Source: Thermoflexus sp.
GTDB taxonomy: Bacteria > Chloroflexota > Anaerolineae > Aggregatilineales > Aggregatilineaceae
DNA: 64,000 bases
Direction of reading: 5' to 3'
NCBI GenBank assembly: GCA_020724465.1
Contig: DYGX01000004.1
Location: 124,001 to 188,000, forward strand
Both the position numbers and the translations under genes were made by a program. Under the pieces are notes generated by a model that was given only the letters and a program-made list of their open reading frames with translations, did no database searches and was not told where the DNA came from. Every line of letters begins with the position of its first letter. The stretch's first letter is position 1. Below, one piece after another: positions 51,641-60,063 of this stretch.

Positions 51641-52729
51641 CTACTCCACCAACAGCTTGCCGCGATAGCGGGCATAGAGCGCGTAGTCGATCTCGACCCG
51701 CCGCGCGATGTAGTCTTGCGTGCGGGGCGCTTTGTCGCGCCGCCCGGCGATGTGCTCCGTCACCACCAGGTCGAAAGCGTCCGACCCCGCGCCGCTGCCA
51801 TAGCTGACCATCAGGATCCGGTCGCCCGGCTCGGCGATGTCCAGCGTGGCGGTCAGGCCCAGCAGCGACGACCCGGCATACACGTTGCCCACCACGCCCG
51901 ACAGCAGGCCCGGCTCAAGCTGCTCCGGCGCAAAACCGAGCAGGCTCCCCGCCCGCTGCGGGAACTTGACGTTCGGCTGGTGAAACACCGCGTAGCGGTA
52001 GTCCTGCGCCGTCGTGCCCAGCATCTCCATCAGCCGGCGCCCCGCGCTGACCGTGTGCTCGAAATAGGCCGGCTCGCCGGTGAAGCGGTCGCCGTGGCTG
52101 GGGTACGTCTCGTGCGCACGCCGCCAGAAGTCCGGCGTGTCGGTCACAAAGCTGTAGCTGCCCTGGATCACGGCCAGACTCTCCGCCGCCGGACCGAGCA
52201 AATAGGCCGCGCCGCCCGCCGCTGCGGTGTACTCCAGCGCGTCGCCGGGGCGGCCCTGCGCCGTGTCCATGCCGATCGCCAGCACGTACTGGGCCATGCC
52301 GCTGCCCACGAACCCGATCCCGGCCTGCATCGCTTCGGACCCGGCCTTGCAGGCGAACTCCCAATCCGCCGCCTGGATGTTGGGCGCCGCGCCAATGCTC
52401 TCCGCGACGATCGTTGAGGACGGCTTGACCGCGTAGGGGTGGCTTTCGCTGCCGACCCACACGGCGCGGATCAGACGGGGATCGATCCCGGCCCGCGCCA
52501 GCGCGTTCTGCGCCGCCTCGATCGCCATCGTGATCACGTCTTCATCTAGCCCGGCGACAGCCTTCTCTTTGATCGGCGTCCCGCCCGTGCCGCCGGTCCA
52601 CACCCGCGCCACTTCGGCGGCGGGCAGGCGGTACTGCGGCACATATGCGCCATACCCCACGATCCCGACCGGGCGATCCGGCTTGAGCACCGACTGCCCA
52701 ACCGCTAATGGACTTCCACCACTCGTCAT
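51641..52729 (-). CDS. Hydroxymethylglutaryl-CoA synthase, archaeal type
   Basis: 362 residues from ATG at 52729 (GGAGAAGG just upstream); ATG 52744 is an alternative. Condenses acetyl-CoA with acetoacetyl-CoA. Conserved Glu in [19 protein letters not shown], nucleophile Cys in [15 protein letters not shown], His in [15 protein letters not shown], and [35 protein letters not shown] at the C-terminus is the archaeal-type ending that contacts DUF35. Middle gene of the mevalonate operon. Confidence 0.95.
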   Translation of the reverse strand: MTSGGSPLAVGQSVLKPDRPVGIVGYGAYVPQYRLPAAEVARVWTGGTGGTPIKEKAVAGLDEDVITMAIEAAQNALARAGIDPRLIRAVWVGSESHPYAVKPSSTIVAESIGAAPNIQAADWEFACKAGSEAMQAGIGFVGSGMAQYVLAIGMDTAQGRPGDALEYTAAAGGAAYLLGPAAESLAVIQGSYSFVTDTPDFWRRAHETYPSHGDRFTGEPAYFEHTVSAGRRLMEMLGTTAQDYRYAVFHQPNVKFPQRAGSLLGFAPEQLEPGLLSGVVGNVYAGSSLLGLTATLDIAEPGDRILMVSYGSGAGSDAFDLVVTEHIAGRRDKAPRTQDYIARRVEIDYALYARYRGKLLVE

Positions 52730-52753
52730 CCTTCTCCACTCCATTTCACACGC

Positions 52754-52786
52754 TCAGCGATCGCCACTCAGCCCGCCGATCGCTGA
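52754..52786. other. Intercistronic hairpin between HMG-CoA reductase and synthase genes
   Basis: TCAGCGATCG (52754-52763) with CGATCGCTGA (52777-52786), 10-bp perfect stem, 13-nt loop, no T run. Likely an mRNA-stability or translation element rather than a terminator. Confidence 0.55.
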
Positions 52787-52802
52787 CCCAACCGTCTGTT
52801 GG

Positions 52803-54149
52803 CTATTCCCGGTTCCTGCTGGTCCGCATTTCCTGCAACAGGGCTTCCGCCCGCTGCGTCGAGATGCGCCCTTCGGCGACCATCCGGTTGGCGATCGCCT
52901 GCACCTCGCCGCCGGACGCCCCCGCCGCAATCGCGATCTGGCGGGCGTGCAGGCTCATGTGCCCGCGCTGGATGCCCTCGGTCGCCAGGGCGCGGATGGC
53001 TGCGAAGTTCTGCGCCAGGCCCACCGCCGCCATGATCTGCGCCAGTTCCTGCGCGCCGGGGTTGCCCAGCACCTTGAGCGCGGCGCGGGCTGCCGGATGC
53101 ACGCGCGTCGCCCCGCCGACCGTCCCGACCGCGACCGGCAGCTCAATCGCCCCCCGCAGATCGCCCGCCTCGTCGAGCGTCCACTCGGTCAGCGAGCGAT
53201 ACTGCCCGTCGCGGGCGGCCCAGGCGTGCGCCCCGGCTTCGAGCGCGCGCCAGTCGTTGCCGGTCGCGATCGCTAGCGCGTCCATTCCGTTCATGATGCC
53301 TTTGTTGTGCGTCGCGGCGCGGTACGGGTCAATCGCCGCGAAGACCGCGGCTTCCACAATCGCGCGCGCCACATCCGGCCCGGCCAGCGTCCCGGTTGCC
53401 AGCGCCCGCGCCGGGATAGTGCACGCTGCCCGCGCCTTGCGGCGGTCCGCCAGGTTGCTCAGGATGCGCAAGTTGACGCGCCCGCCGGTCAGCGCCTCGA
53501 TGCGTGGCGCCAGGCGCTCAACCGTGGTGTTGATCGCGTTGGCGCCCATCGCGTCGCGCACATCGAACAGCACATGCACGACCAGCATCGGTCCGGCCGG
53601 CGTCTCGGCAAACGGGCGCAGCTCCAGGCCGCGCGCCCCGCCGCCCAGCTCGACCAGCACCCGGTCGCAGCAGTCGGCCTCGGCCAGCAACTCCTCGCGC
53701 GCCGCGAGGACGCGCTCCGCCGCCGCATCGAGATCGGCCACATCCAGCACCTGGATCTGCCCGATCATCACCGGCTCGTCAGCCGAAGTCGCGAATCCGC
53801 CGCCCTCGCGCGCCAGCTTGGCCGCAAAGCTCACCCCCGCGACGACGCTCGGCTCTTCGACGGCCATCGGGATCAGATAGTCGCGCCCGTTGATCAGGAA
53901 GTTGGTCGCGATCCCCAGCGGCAGCGCGTAGACGCCGATCACGTTCTCGATCATGTGATCGGCCTGCTCGGCGGACAGCCCGCCGGGGCCTTCGAGCGCC
54001 GCCTGCTCGTCCGGCGTCAGCCCGGCCCACGCCGCGACGATCCGCGCGCGCTCCGCCCGGCTGTGCCGGTAGAAGCCTGGCAGCCGCGACGAGCCGCCCG
54101 ACTTGCCTGGCTGTCCTGTTGGTTGCTCGCCCGGATGGTCCGATGTCAT
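52803..54149 (-). CDS. Hydroxymethylglutaryl-CoA reductase, class II
   Basis: 448 residues. Reduces HMG-CoA to mevalonate, or runs in reverse in degradative members. Signatures: ENVIGVYALPLGIATNFLIN, IPMAVEEPSVVAGVSFAAKL, DAMGANAINTTVERLAPRI, THNKGIMNGMDALAIATGND (catalytic Lys), and GHMSLHARQIAIAAGA (catalytic His). Class II by the C-terminal His context and length. In Chloroflexota such enzymes serve isoprenoid synthesis, supported here by the adjacent HMG-CoA synthase. First gene of the operon; its promoter is at 54242-54217. Confidence 0.96.
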   Translation of the reverse strand: MTSDHPGEQPTGQPGKSGGSSRLPGFYRHSRAERARIVAAWAGLTPDEQAALEGPGGLSAEQADHMIENVIGVYALPLGIATNFLINGRDYLIPMAVEEPSVVAGVSFAAKLAREGGGFATSADEPVMIGQIQVLDVADLDAAAERVLAAREELLAEADCCDRVLVELGGGARGLELRPFAETPAGPMLVVHVLFDVRDAMGANAINTTVERLAPRIEALTGGRVNLRILSNLADRRKARAACTIPARALATGTLAGPDVARAIVEAAVFAAIDPYRAATHNKGIMNGMDALAIATGNDWRALEAGAHAWAARDGQYRSLTEWTLDEAGDLRGAIELPVAVGTVGGATRVHPAARAALKVLGNPGAQELAQIMAAVGLAQNFAAIRALATEGIQRGHMSLHARQIAIAAGASGGEVQAIANRMVAEGRISTQRAEALLQEMRTSRNRE

Positions 54150-54216
54150 GTCAGATGTCGTGTCCTTGCTGCGTGCTATCCCGCGTGGCAGACCGCGCGG
54201 GGCCTGAACCGCGCAG

Positions 54217-54242
54217 AGTGTAGCAGCGATCGGCTCTCAAAA
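54217..54242 (-). promoter_or_regulatory. Promoter element of the mevalonate operon
   Basis: Minus strand: TTTTGAGAG (54242-54234), 11-bp gap, TACACT (54222-54217). The TTTTGAGAG-N11-(-10) arrangement is identical to that at 14994-15019 before the OB-fold gene. Start predicted near 54210, about 60 nt before the ATG. Confidence 0.55.
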
Positions 54243-54303
54243 CCTATCAGAGAGGCTTCCAATTGCTGCCAAGCCGCCGCCGCGCCGTCCGCCCTCCTGA
54301 TTC

Positions 54304-54332
54304 TTGCCGCGCGCCGGGCCGCATGGTACAAC
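54304..54332 (+). promoter_or_regulatory. Promoter immediately before the penicillin-acylase-family start codon
   Basis: TTGCCG (54304-54309), 17-bp spacer, TACAAC (54327-54332). The -10 ends 7 nt before the ATG at 54340 and there is no ribosome site, suggesting a leaderless mRNA. Confidence 0.5.
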
Positions 54333-54339
54333 CACCGCC

Positions 54340-56907
54340 ATGCGTAGACTCCGCAAGATCTCGATCCTGGCCCTGGCGATCGTCGTCAGCACCGCCGCCC
54401 TCGCCGTCGCGCTGGTCTATTACGCCATCCGCCGCCCCCTGCCCAAACAGGAAGGCGAGCTGGTCGTGATCGGCATGCAGGACGCGATCACCATCTACCG
54501 CGACAGTTGGGGCGTGCCGCACGCCTACGCCGCCAACCCCTATGACCTGTTCTTCGCGCAGGGGTACGTCCACGCTCAGGACCGCTGGTGGCAGATGGAC
54601 CTCAGCCGCCGGTTCGGGCGCGGCACGCTCAGCGCGCTGCTCGGCGAAAACGACGCGATCCAGGCCACCGACCGCCTGGCGCGCACCCTGGGATGGGAAC
54701 AGCTCGCACAGGCCGCCTACGCCGCCTCAACCTTCGAGACACGCGCCGTTCTGCACGCCTATTCCGCCGGCGTCAACGCCTACATCGAGGGCCGCTCGCC
54801 GGGCGATCTGGCGGTCGAGTACACCCTGCTCGGCCTGCGTGTGGACGCCATCCCGATCGAGCCGTGGACGCCGCTTGACTCGCTCGCCTGGCTGATGGCG
54901 CTCCAGTGGCAAAGCAGCGGCAACGTCGCGCAAGAGATCGCCAACGCGCTGGCGCTGGCGCGCGTCGATGACGCCATGCTCGCCCTCTTCACGCCCCGCC
55001 CGCCGCTCGACGCCGCGACCATCCTTAGCGCCGCCGACCTGGCCCTGCCCGAGACGTTCCCGCCCGCAGATGCCGCCGCGCCGCCCCCCGCCGCGCTGCC
55101 CGACTACGCACGGCTGCCGCTGGCCGAGGTGCTGGCCGGGCTGGAGCTGATCGGCCCGCGCGAGATGCCCGAAGGCACGGCCTGGGTGGTCGCCGGCTCG
55201 CGGACGGCGAGCGGCAGCCCGCTGCTGGCCGCTGCGCCCGGCTCCCCCGTGCAGATCCCCTCGCCGTTCTACGAGGTCGGGCTGTACTGCATCGAAACGC
55301 CGGAACTGTGCCCGTATAATCTGGCGGGGCTCAGCGTGCCCGGCATCCCCGGCGTGTTCAGCGGGCACAATGGCCGCGCCGCCTGGGCGCTCAACGCCGC
55401 CTGGATCGACGAGCAGGACCTGTTCGTCGTGCGGCTCAACCCCGCCAACCCGCTGCAGTATGCCTGGGGCGGCGGCTGGCGCGACCTGATCGCCCGCGAA
55501 GAAGTGCTGGTCATCAATGGGGTTGAGGAGCCGCAGCCGTTCACCGTCTACAGCACGCATCTCGGCCCGGTGATCGCGACGACCTCGCCGCTGCTGGGGC
55601 GCGACCAGGCCCTCGTCGTGCGCTGGACCGCGCAGGATAGCCCCGCCGATCCGCTGGTCGCGCTCTTCAAGCTCAACCGCGCCGCCTCGTGGGATGAGGC
55701 GCGCGCCGCGCTGAGCCAATGGGCGCTGGCCGCGCAGAACGTGCTCTACGCCGACACGAGCGGGACCATCGGCTACCAGCTTGCCGGGCGCGTGCCGGTC
55801 CGCGCGCCGGGGCACAGCGGCCTGCTGCCCGTCGCCTGCGAGAGCAGCGCGAGCGAATGGCGCGGCCTGCTGCCCTTCGACCTGCTGCCCGCCGTCACCA
55901 ACCCGGCCAGCGGGATGATCGTCGCCGCCAATAATCCCAGCGTTCCGCCCGCCTACAGCAGTCTGCTCGAAGCACCGCTGGACGGCCTGCAGGGCGTCGA
56001 CCTCTACAGCGTGCTGACCTCGACCGCGGCGCCCGGCTACCGCGCGGCCCAGATCGCCGCCCGTCTGCGCGAGCACAACGCTCACACGCCGGACACCTTC
56101 GCCGCTATCCAGGCCGACGTCTTCAGTCCCACCGCCGCGGCGGCCCTGCCGATCGTGGTTGCATCGCAGCCTGCCGACGACGAACTGGGCGAGATGCTGG
56201 CCTGGCTCAGCACGTGGGATGCTCGCTTCACACAAGACAGCCCCCAGGCTGCGCTGTTTGGCGCCTTCTGGCTGCGCCTGGCCGAGTACGCCTACGGCGA
56301 CGAACTGGGCGCGCCCCCTTGCGATTGCCTGGCCGTGCGTCAGGGCTTGCTGGCGCTGCTTGATACGCCCAACCACCCCTGGTGGGATGATGTCCAGACC
56401 CGCTTCGTCATCGAGCGGCGCGACGCCATCGTGCGCCGGGCGCTGGCCCAGGCGATCATGGACCTCACCCAGGCTCAGGGCGCCAACCGCGACGCGTGGC
56501 AGTGGGGCGATCTGCACCGGGCGACCTTCAGCAGCAGCAGCGCAGCCGGGCTCTTCGAGGACCAGCTGACCGTGGGGCCGCTGCCGGTCGGCGGCACGGG
56601 CGACAGCGTCAACACGACCCGCAGCGCCGGTCGCGGGCGCAACCGGTGGGATGTCGTGCATGCGCCCGCCGCCCGCCTGATCATCGATCTGGCGAACCCC
56701 GAAAGCAGCCGCGCCATCCTGAGCACCGGGCAGAGCAATCACCTGGCCAGCGCGCACTACCGCGATATGGTCGACCCCTGGCGCTTCGTCAAATACCACA
56801 CCCTGCTGTGGGAACGCAGCAGCATCGAAGAGGCGTCCGAAGCCATGCTGGCGCTGGAGCCGGTCTACATCCCGCTTTCCACACCTCTCCCACCCCCTGA
56901 ATCCTGA
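54340..56907 (+). CDS. Penicillin acylase family (S45, Ntn-hydrolase) protein with altered nucleophile site
   Basis: 855 residues. N-terminal helix (LALAIVVSTAALAVALVYYA) then the S45 fold: ITIYRDSWGVPHAYA, FAQGYVHAQDRWWQMDLSRR, FSGHNGRAAWALNAAWIDEQ, LSTGQSNHLASAHYRDMVDP. The family's autoproteolysis and nucleophile site, usually G-SNNW, reads EMPEGTAWVVAGSRT here; Ser is absent and Thr (codon 55177-55179) is the only nearby nucleophile. The later DPHL is replaced by AAPGSP. Activity is therefore uncertain. Expected outside the membrane, as acylase, quorum-signal lactonase-like amidase or pseudo-enzyme. Confidence 0.9.
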   Translation: MRRLRKISILALAIVVSTAALAVALVYYAIRRPLPKQEGELVVIGMQDAITIYRDSWGVPHAYAANPYDLFFAQGYVHAQDRWWQMDLSRRFGRGTLSALLGENDAIQATDRLARTLGWEQLAQAAYAASTFETRAVLHAYSAGVNAYIEGRSPGDLAVEYTLLGLRVDAIPIEPWTPLDSLAWLMALQWQSSGNVAQEIANALALARVDDAMLALFTPRPPLDAATILSAADLALPETFPPADAAAPPPAALPDYARLPLAEVLAGLELIGPREMPEGTAWVVAGSRTASGSPLLAAAPGSPVQIPSPFYEVGLYCIETPELCPYNLAGLSVPGIPGVFSGHNGRAAWALNAAWIDEQDLFVVRLNPANPLQYAWGGGWRDLIAREEVLVINGVEEPQPFTVYSTHLGPVIATTSPLLGRDQALVVRWTAQDSPADPLVALFKLNRAASWDEARAALSQWALAAQNVLYADTSGTIGYQLAGRVPVRAPGHSGLLPVACESSASEWRGLLPFDLLPAVTNPASGMIVAANNPSVPPAYSSLLEAPLDGLQGVDLYSVLTSTAAPGYRAAQIAARLREHNAHTPDTFAAIQADVFSPTAAAALPIVVASQPADDELGEMLAWLSTWDARFTQDSPQAALFGAFWLRLAEYAYGDELGAPPCDCLAVRQGLLALLDTPNHPWWDDVQTRFVIERRDAIVRRALAQAIMDLTQAQGANRDAWQWGDLHRATFSSSSAAGLFEDQLTVGPLPVGGTGDSVNTTRSAGRGRNRWDVVHAPAARLIIDLANPESSRAILSTGQSNHLASAHYRDMVDPWRFVKYHTLLWERSSIEEASEAMLALEPVYIPLSTPLPPPES

Positions 56908-57105
56908 GCAGCGGTGAGGTCGCAATTCTAAAGAATTAATGAATACGTCCCCTTTAACGATTTCTTAATCATTTATTTAGGGCCGTTTGATCCCCCGTCC
57001 CGACAATTGAGACACAACAAAGCAGCGAGAAGTGCCTCAAGGCTGTCTTTTAACTGACGCACTTCACCAGAGATATGCCTGGTCAAACTGCGGAAGTGGG
57101 GATCT

Positions 57106-57495
57106 ATGAACGGACAGGAGTGGGATGTTTCAGGTTTTCAGGCCCGGCTGCACGAAAACGGGTTGCTCGAGGTGATGGTGGATGGGGAACTATCACCTCA
57201 GTTGATTCGGCGGCTGCTCCAGCATGTCTGGCAGACGGTGCAAGACGTCGGCTCGCTCACCGGGCTGCTGCTTGACCTGCGCCGGTCAACGGCGGTCAGT
57301 ATTGTGCGCGTTTCGGGCCTGGCGGACACCCTCAGCCAGATGGTCACGCCGATTGCAGTGGTCTTCATCCGAACCCAGCAGCACCGGCTCGCCAGCCTGA
57401 TTCACCCGACGCTTTCCCGGCGCGAGGAAATCGCGTACTTCACCAACCCGCTCGACGCATGGCACTATCTGCTGTGCCGCGTCGACACGAGTTGA
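57106..57495 (+). CDS. STAS/SpoIIAA-like small protein
   Basis: 129 residues, soluble. Alternating strands and helices (GLLEVMVDGELSPQLIRRLL, SLTGLLLDLRRSTAVSIVRV, IAVVFIRTQQHRLASLIHPT, IAYFTNPLDAWHYLLCRV) as in STAS-like proteins, comparable to the 36311-36715 protein. The 198-bp upstream region is AT-rich for this window and has a 7-bp inverted repeat GAAGTGC/GCACTTC (57029-57035 with 57059-57065), but I could not define the promoter. Function unknown. Confidence 0.78.
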   Translation: MNGQEWDVSGFQARLHENGLLEVMVDGELSPQLIRRLLQHVWQTVQDVGSLTGLLLDLRRSTAVSIVRVSGLADTLSQMVTPIAVVFIRTQQHRLASLIHPTLSRREEIAYFTNPLDAWHYLLCRVDTS

Positions 57496-57499
57496 CGGC

Positions 57500-58861
57500 C
57501 TAGGTGGACCGGTTGCCGCCGCCGACCACGGAGCGGATCAGCGCCAGCATCTGCGCCAGCACCAGCGCGAACACCGCCACCCAGACCGCCTGCTGGCCGC
57601 GAGCGGCCTGTTCCAGGGCCGGAGACGGCGGGGTGATGATCTCGACGGTCTGGCCCGCCGGGCCGGAAAACAGATCGTAGCCCTCGGCCTGGAGCCGCGC
57701 CGCCTCGCCGGGCGAAAGCTGCTGCGGGCGATACGGCTCGGAGACCACCACTGCCGACAGGCGCCCGTCTGGGCGGCGCTGCGTCAGCACCCGCGCGGTC
57801 CGCGAGTTGAGCACATCGTACACGTACAGCTCGCGCACCAGCACCTTGACCAGCACCGCCAGCGGCAGCGCCAGCAGCAGCCCGATGAACCCGAACAACA
57901 CCGACGCAACGACCTGCGCGCTCAGCACCACCGCCGAGGGCATCTCGATCTGGCGCCGCATGATGCGCGGCATGACCAGGTTGCTCTGGATCTGCTGCGT
58001 GACCACATAGGCCAGGATGACGAGCGGCACCTTGGCGGGCACATCCGCCAGCGCGAACAGAATGGCCGGGATGACCGAGATAATCGAGCCGATGTTGGGG
58101 ATGAACTCCATGATCCCGGCGATCATCCCCAGCGCGACCGGGCTTGGCAGGTCAAGCACAAACGCGTTCACCACCGTGATCGCCCCGCCGAGCGTGAGCA
58201 TCGAGATCAACTGGCCGACGAACCACGCCCGCAGTGTCGCCGCCAGCTCGACCAGGATCTCCAGCGCGCGCGGGCGATAGCCCTGCGGCACCAGCGTCAG
58301 CATCCCCTCCAGATAGTTGGTCGGGTCGCTGACAAAGAACAGCGCAATAACCAGAATAAACAGAATGTTGGCGATCAGGCCGCCCAGGCCGGATACAAAC
58401 GGGAAAAGCGTCCCCGGCACCTTGCGAAACTGCTCTTCCAGCAGGTCCGCCCCCTCGCCGGACAGCAGCGCGTCCCAGTCAATCTCGGGCAGGCCGTACT
58501 GATCGGCCAGCCGGTCGTATTCGCTGCGGGCCTGGTCGAAGGCATCCGGCAACTGGTCGATCAACTGGTCGGTCTGCTCCACAAAAGTCGAGACGAGCAG
58601 CACACCCATCAACCCGCCGACCAGCGCCACCAGGATCAGCGTGGTGAGCACCGCCAGCCCGCGTCCCATCCCCAGACGCTCGAAACGGTGCACCGGCACA
58701 TGCAGCGCCAGCGCCACGATCACGGCCAGGAAGATCAGCATCAGGGCGTTGCGGACCGTCCACAGGCCGATAAAAAGCGCGATGACCATGAGCATAAAGG
58801 TGACGCGCAGCACCCAGTCGCCCATGGGCATCCGGCCATAAGACATCGGTTGTCGGTTCAC
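57500..58861 (-). CDS. AI-2E/PerM family transporter
   Basis: 453 residues with about eight helices. Family features: IVALALHVPVHRFERLGMGR, FFVSDPTNYLEGMLTLVPQG, PSPVALGMIAGIMEFIPNIG then SIISVIPAIL, and VVASVLFGFIGLLLALPLAV. The C-terminal 120 residues after LVRELYVYDVLNS are an extra cytoplasmic part plus a last hydrophobic segment (AVWVAVFALVLAQMLALIRS), unlike standard members. Possible permease for small molecules or sodium/proton; the substrate is not established for the family. Confidence 0.93.
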   Translation of the reverse strand: MNRQPMSYGRMPMGDWVLRVTFMLMVIALFIGLWTVRNALMLIFLAVIVALALHVPVHRFERLGMGRGLAVLTTLILVALVGGLMGVLLVSTFVEQTDQLIDQLPDAFDQARSEYDRLADQYGLPEIDWDALLSGEGADLLEEQFRKVPGTLFPFVSGLGGLIANILFILVIALFFVSDPTNYLEGMLTLVPQGYRPRALEILVELAATLRAWFVGQLISMLTLGGAITVVNAFVLDLPSPVALGMIAGIMEFIPNIGSIISVIPAILFALADVPAKVPLVILAYVVTQQIQSNLVMPRIMRRQIEMPSAVVLSAQVVASVLFGFIGLLLALPLAVLVKVLVRELYVYDVLNSRTARVLTQRRPDGRLSAVVVSEPYRPQQLSPGEAARLQAEGYDLFSGPAGQTVEIITPPSPALEQAARGQQAVWVAVFALVLAQMLALIRSVVGGGNRST

Positions 58862-58879
58862 GAAAGATGATCCATGGGG

Positions 58880-59101
58880 TTAGATGACGATCTTCCCCAT
58901 CACGAGCAACAGCAAGAATCCCGCCAGGCTCGTGACCAGGAAGCAGCCGATCGACACAAACATGCGCTCGGCGGCCGTCATCCCAAACAGCCGGTCGCTG
59001 TGCACACTTTCAAGATAGGTCTCGTAGCTCTCGGCGACGATTTCCTCTTCCAGCGCCTGACGGCGCAGCTCGTCAATACTGTCAGGCTGATTGCTGGCCA
59101 T
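58880..59101 (-). CDS. Small tail-anchored membrane protein
   Basis: 73 residues from ATG at 59101 (GGGAGG about 5 nt upstream). Acidic helical N-terminus (DSIDELRRQALEEEIVAESY) and a C-terminal helix (FVSIGCFLVTSLAGFLLLLV). The start of the PerM-type gene is 18 nt after its stop, so the two are co-transcribed and it may be an accessory subunit. No family recognised. Confidence 0.75.
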   Translation of the reverse strand: MASNQPDSIDELRRQALEEEIVAESYETYLESVHSDRLFGMTAAERMFVSIGCFLVTSLAGFLLLLVMGKIVI

Positions 59102-59193
59102 ACCGACCTCCCACACGTTCGCACCGCCATGTTAGAGCATACTGGAAATCCAGCGTGCCGCCAATCACCACCCCGCCGCAGGCTGCCGCGCGC

Positions 59194-59958
59194 TCAGCGT
59201 TCCAGCGCGGACTCGGCCAGGGGCAGAAACCACCCCAGAAATTCGCGCTTGGCGGCGGCCAGGTCGCGGCTCAGGTCAAAGTGCATCGGCGGAAAGCGCG
59301 CCAGGTCGTCCCCCACGCGCCACAGCGCCGAGCTGAGCCAGCTTGGGCGCGTCTCGGTCGAGATGCGCCGCAGCACGCCGGTGGCGCCGATCTTGTCGAG
59401 CTTGTCGGCATCGTGCAGAATGTTGCCCAGCACATCCCCGTCCCCTTCCTTGAGGATCGCGGCCTGAAGCGCGTCGATCCGGTCCGGCGGCAGGTAGCCG
59501 CGCAGCACGCGCGCGGCAAAGGCGGCGCCCAGCTCTTCGTGGGGTTCGCTGGTGCGCAGCTCGTCCAGCTTGGCGACGTCGTGGCACACGCCCAGCAGGT
59601 AGACTTCCTCAGGGCTGGCGCCTTCGTCGTCGGCCAGGGCCAGCGCGCAGCCGGTCACGCGCAGAATATGCGCCCACAGGTGCGGCCAGCCGGGGTGCCA
59701 GCTTGCCAGATGGCGCCGGACATGTTCGGCCACCTGGGCGCAGAAGTCATCCGGCGCGGGCGCGTCGAACCACTCGTCGCCGAGCTGGTTCACAAAGCGC
59801 GACGCCAGCGGGGTTGGGTTGGCCCCCGCCAGCCGTTCCGCCCAGTCGCCCAGCGTATCCATCCGCTGCTCTGCCCCCACCAGCATCCCGTACAGCAGCT
59901 TGAGGACCGCCTCATGCTCCCCGTGATCGTCCATGTGCTCTAGCATGTCGTCAAACAT
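59194..59958 (-). CDS. HD-domain protein (putative phosphohydrolase)
   Basis: 254 residues from ATG at 59958 (AGGA about 6 nt upstream). HD domain residues: HLWAHILRVTGCALALADDE, VYLLGVCHDVAKLDELRTSE (HD), and LHDADKLDKIGATGVLRRI (Asp). The N-terminal 70 residues are helical and unassigned. The HD-x-A-K arrangement is that of YedJ-like small HD phosphohydrolases. Substrate unknown; cytoplasmic. Alone between its neighbours. Confidence 0.9.
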   Translation of the reverse strand: MFDDMLEHMDDHGEHEAVLKLLYGMLVGAEQRMDTLGDWAERLAGANPTPLASRFVNQLGDEWFDAPAPDDFCAQVAEHVRRHLASWHPGWPHLWAHILRVTGCALALADDEGASPEEVYLLGVCHDVAKLDELRTSEPHEELGAAFAARVLRGYLPPDRIDALQAAILKEGDGDVLGNILHDADKLDKIGATGVLRRISTETRPSWLSSALWRVGDDLARFPPMHFDLSRDLAAAKREFLGWFLPLAESALER

Positions 59959-60063
59959 CGCCCATCCTGCCCACCGCTGCACTCAGCAAACCTGACCAAA
60001 TATGCTACACTAGACTCGACATCCGGCAAACTCGATTTTCCCCTCTGCCCAGGAGCGCATCCT

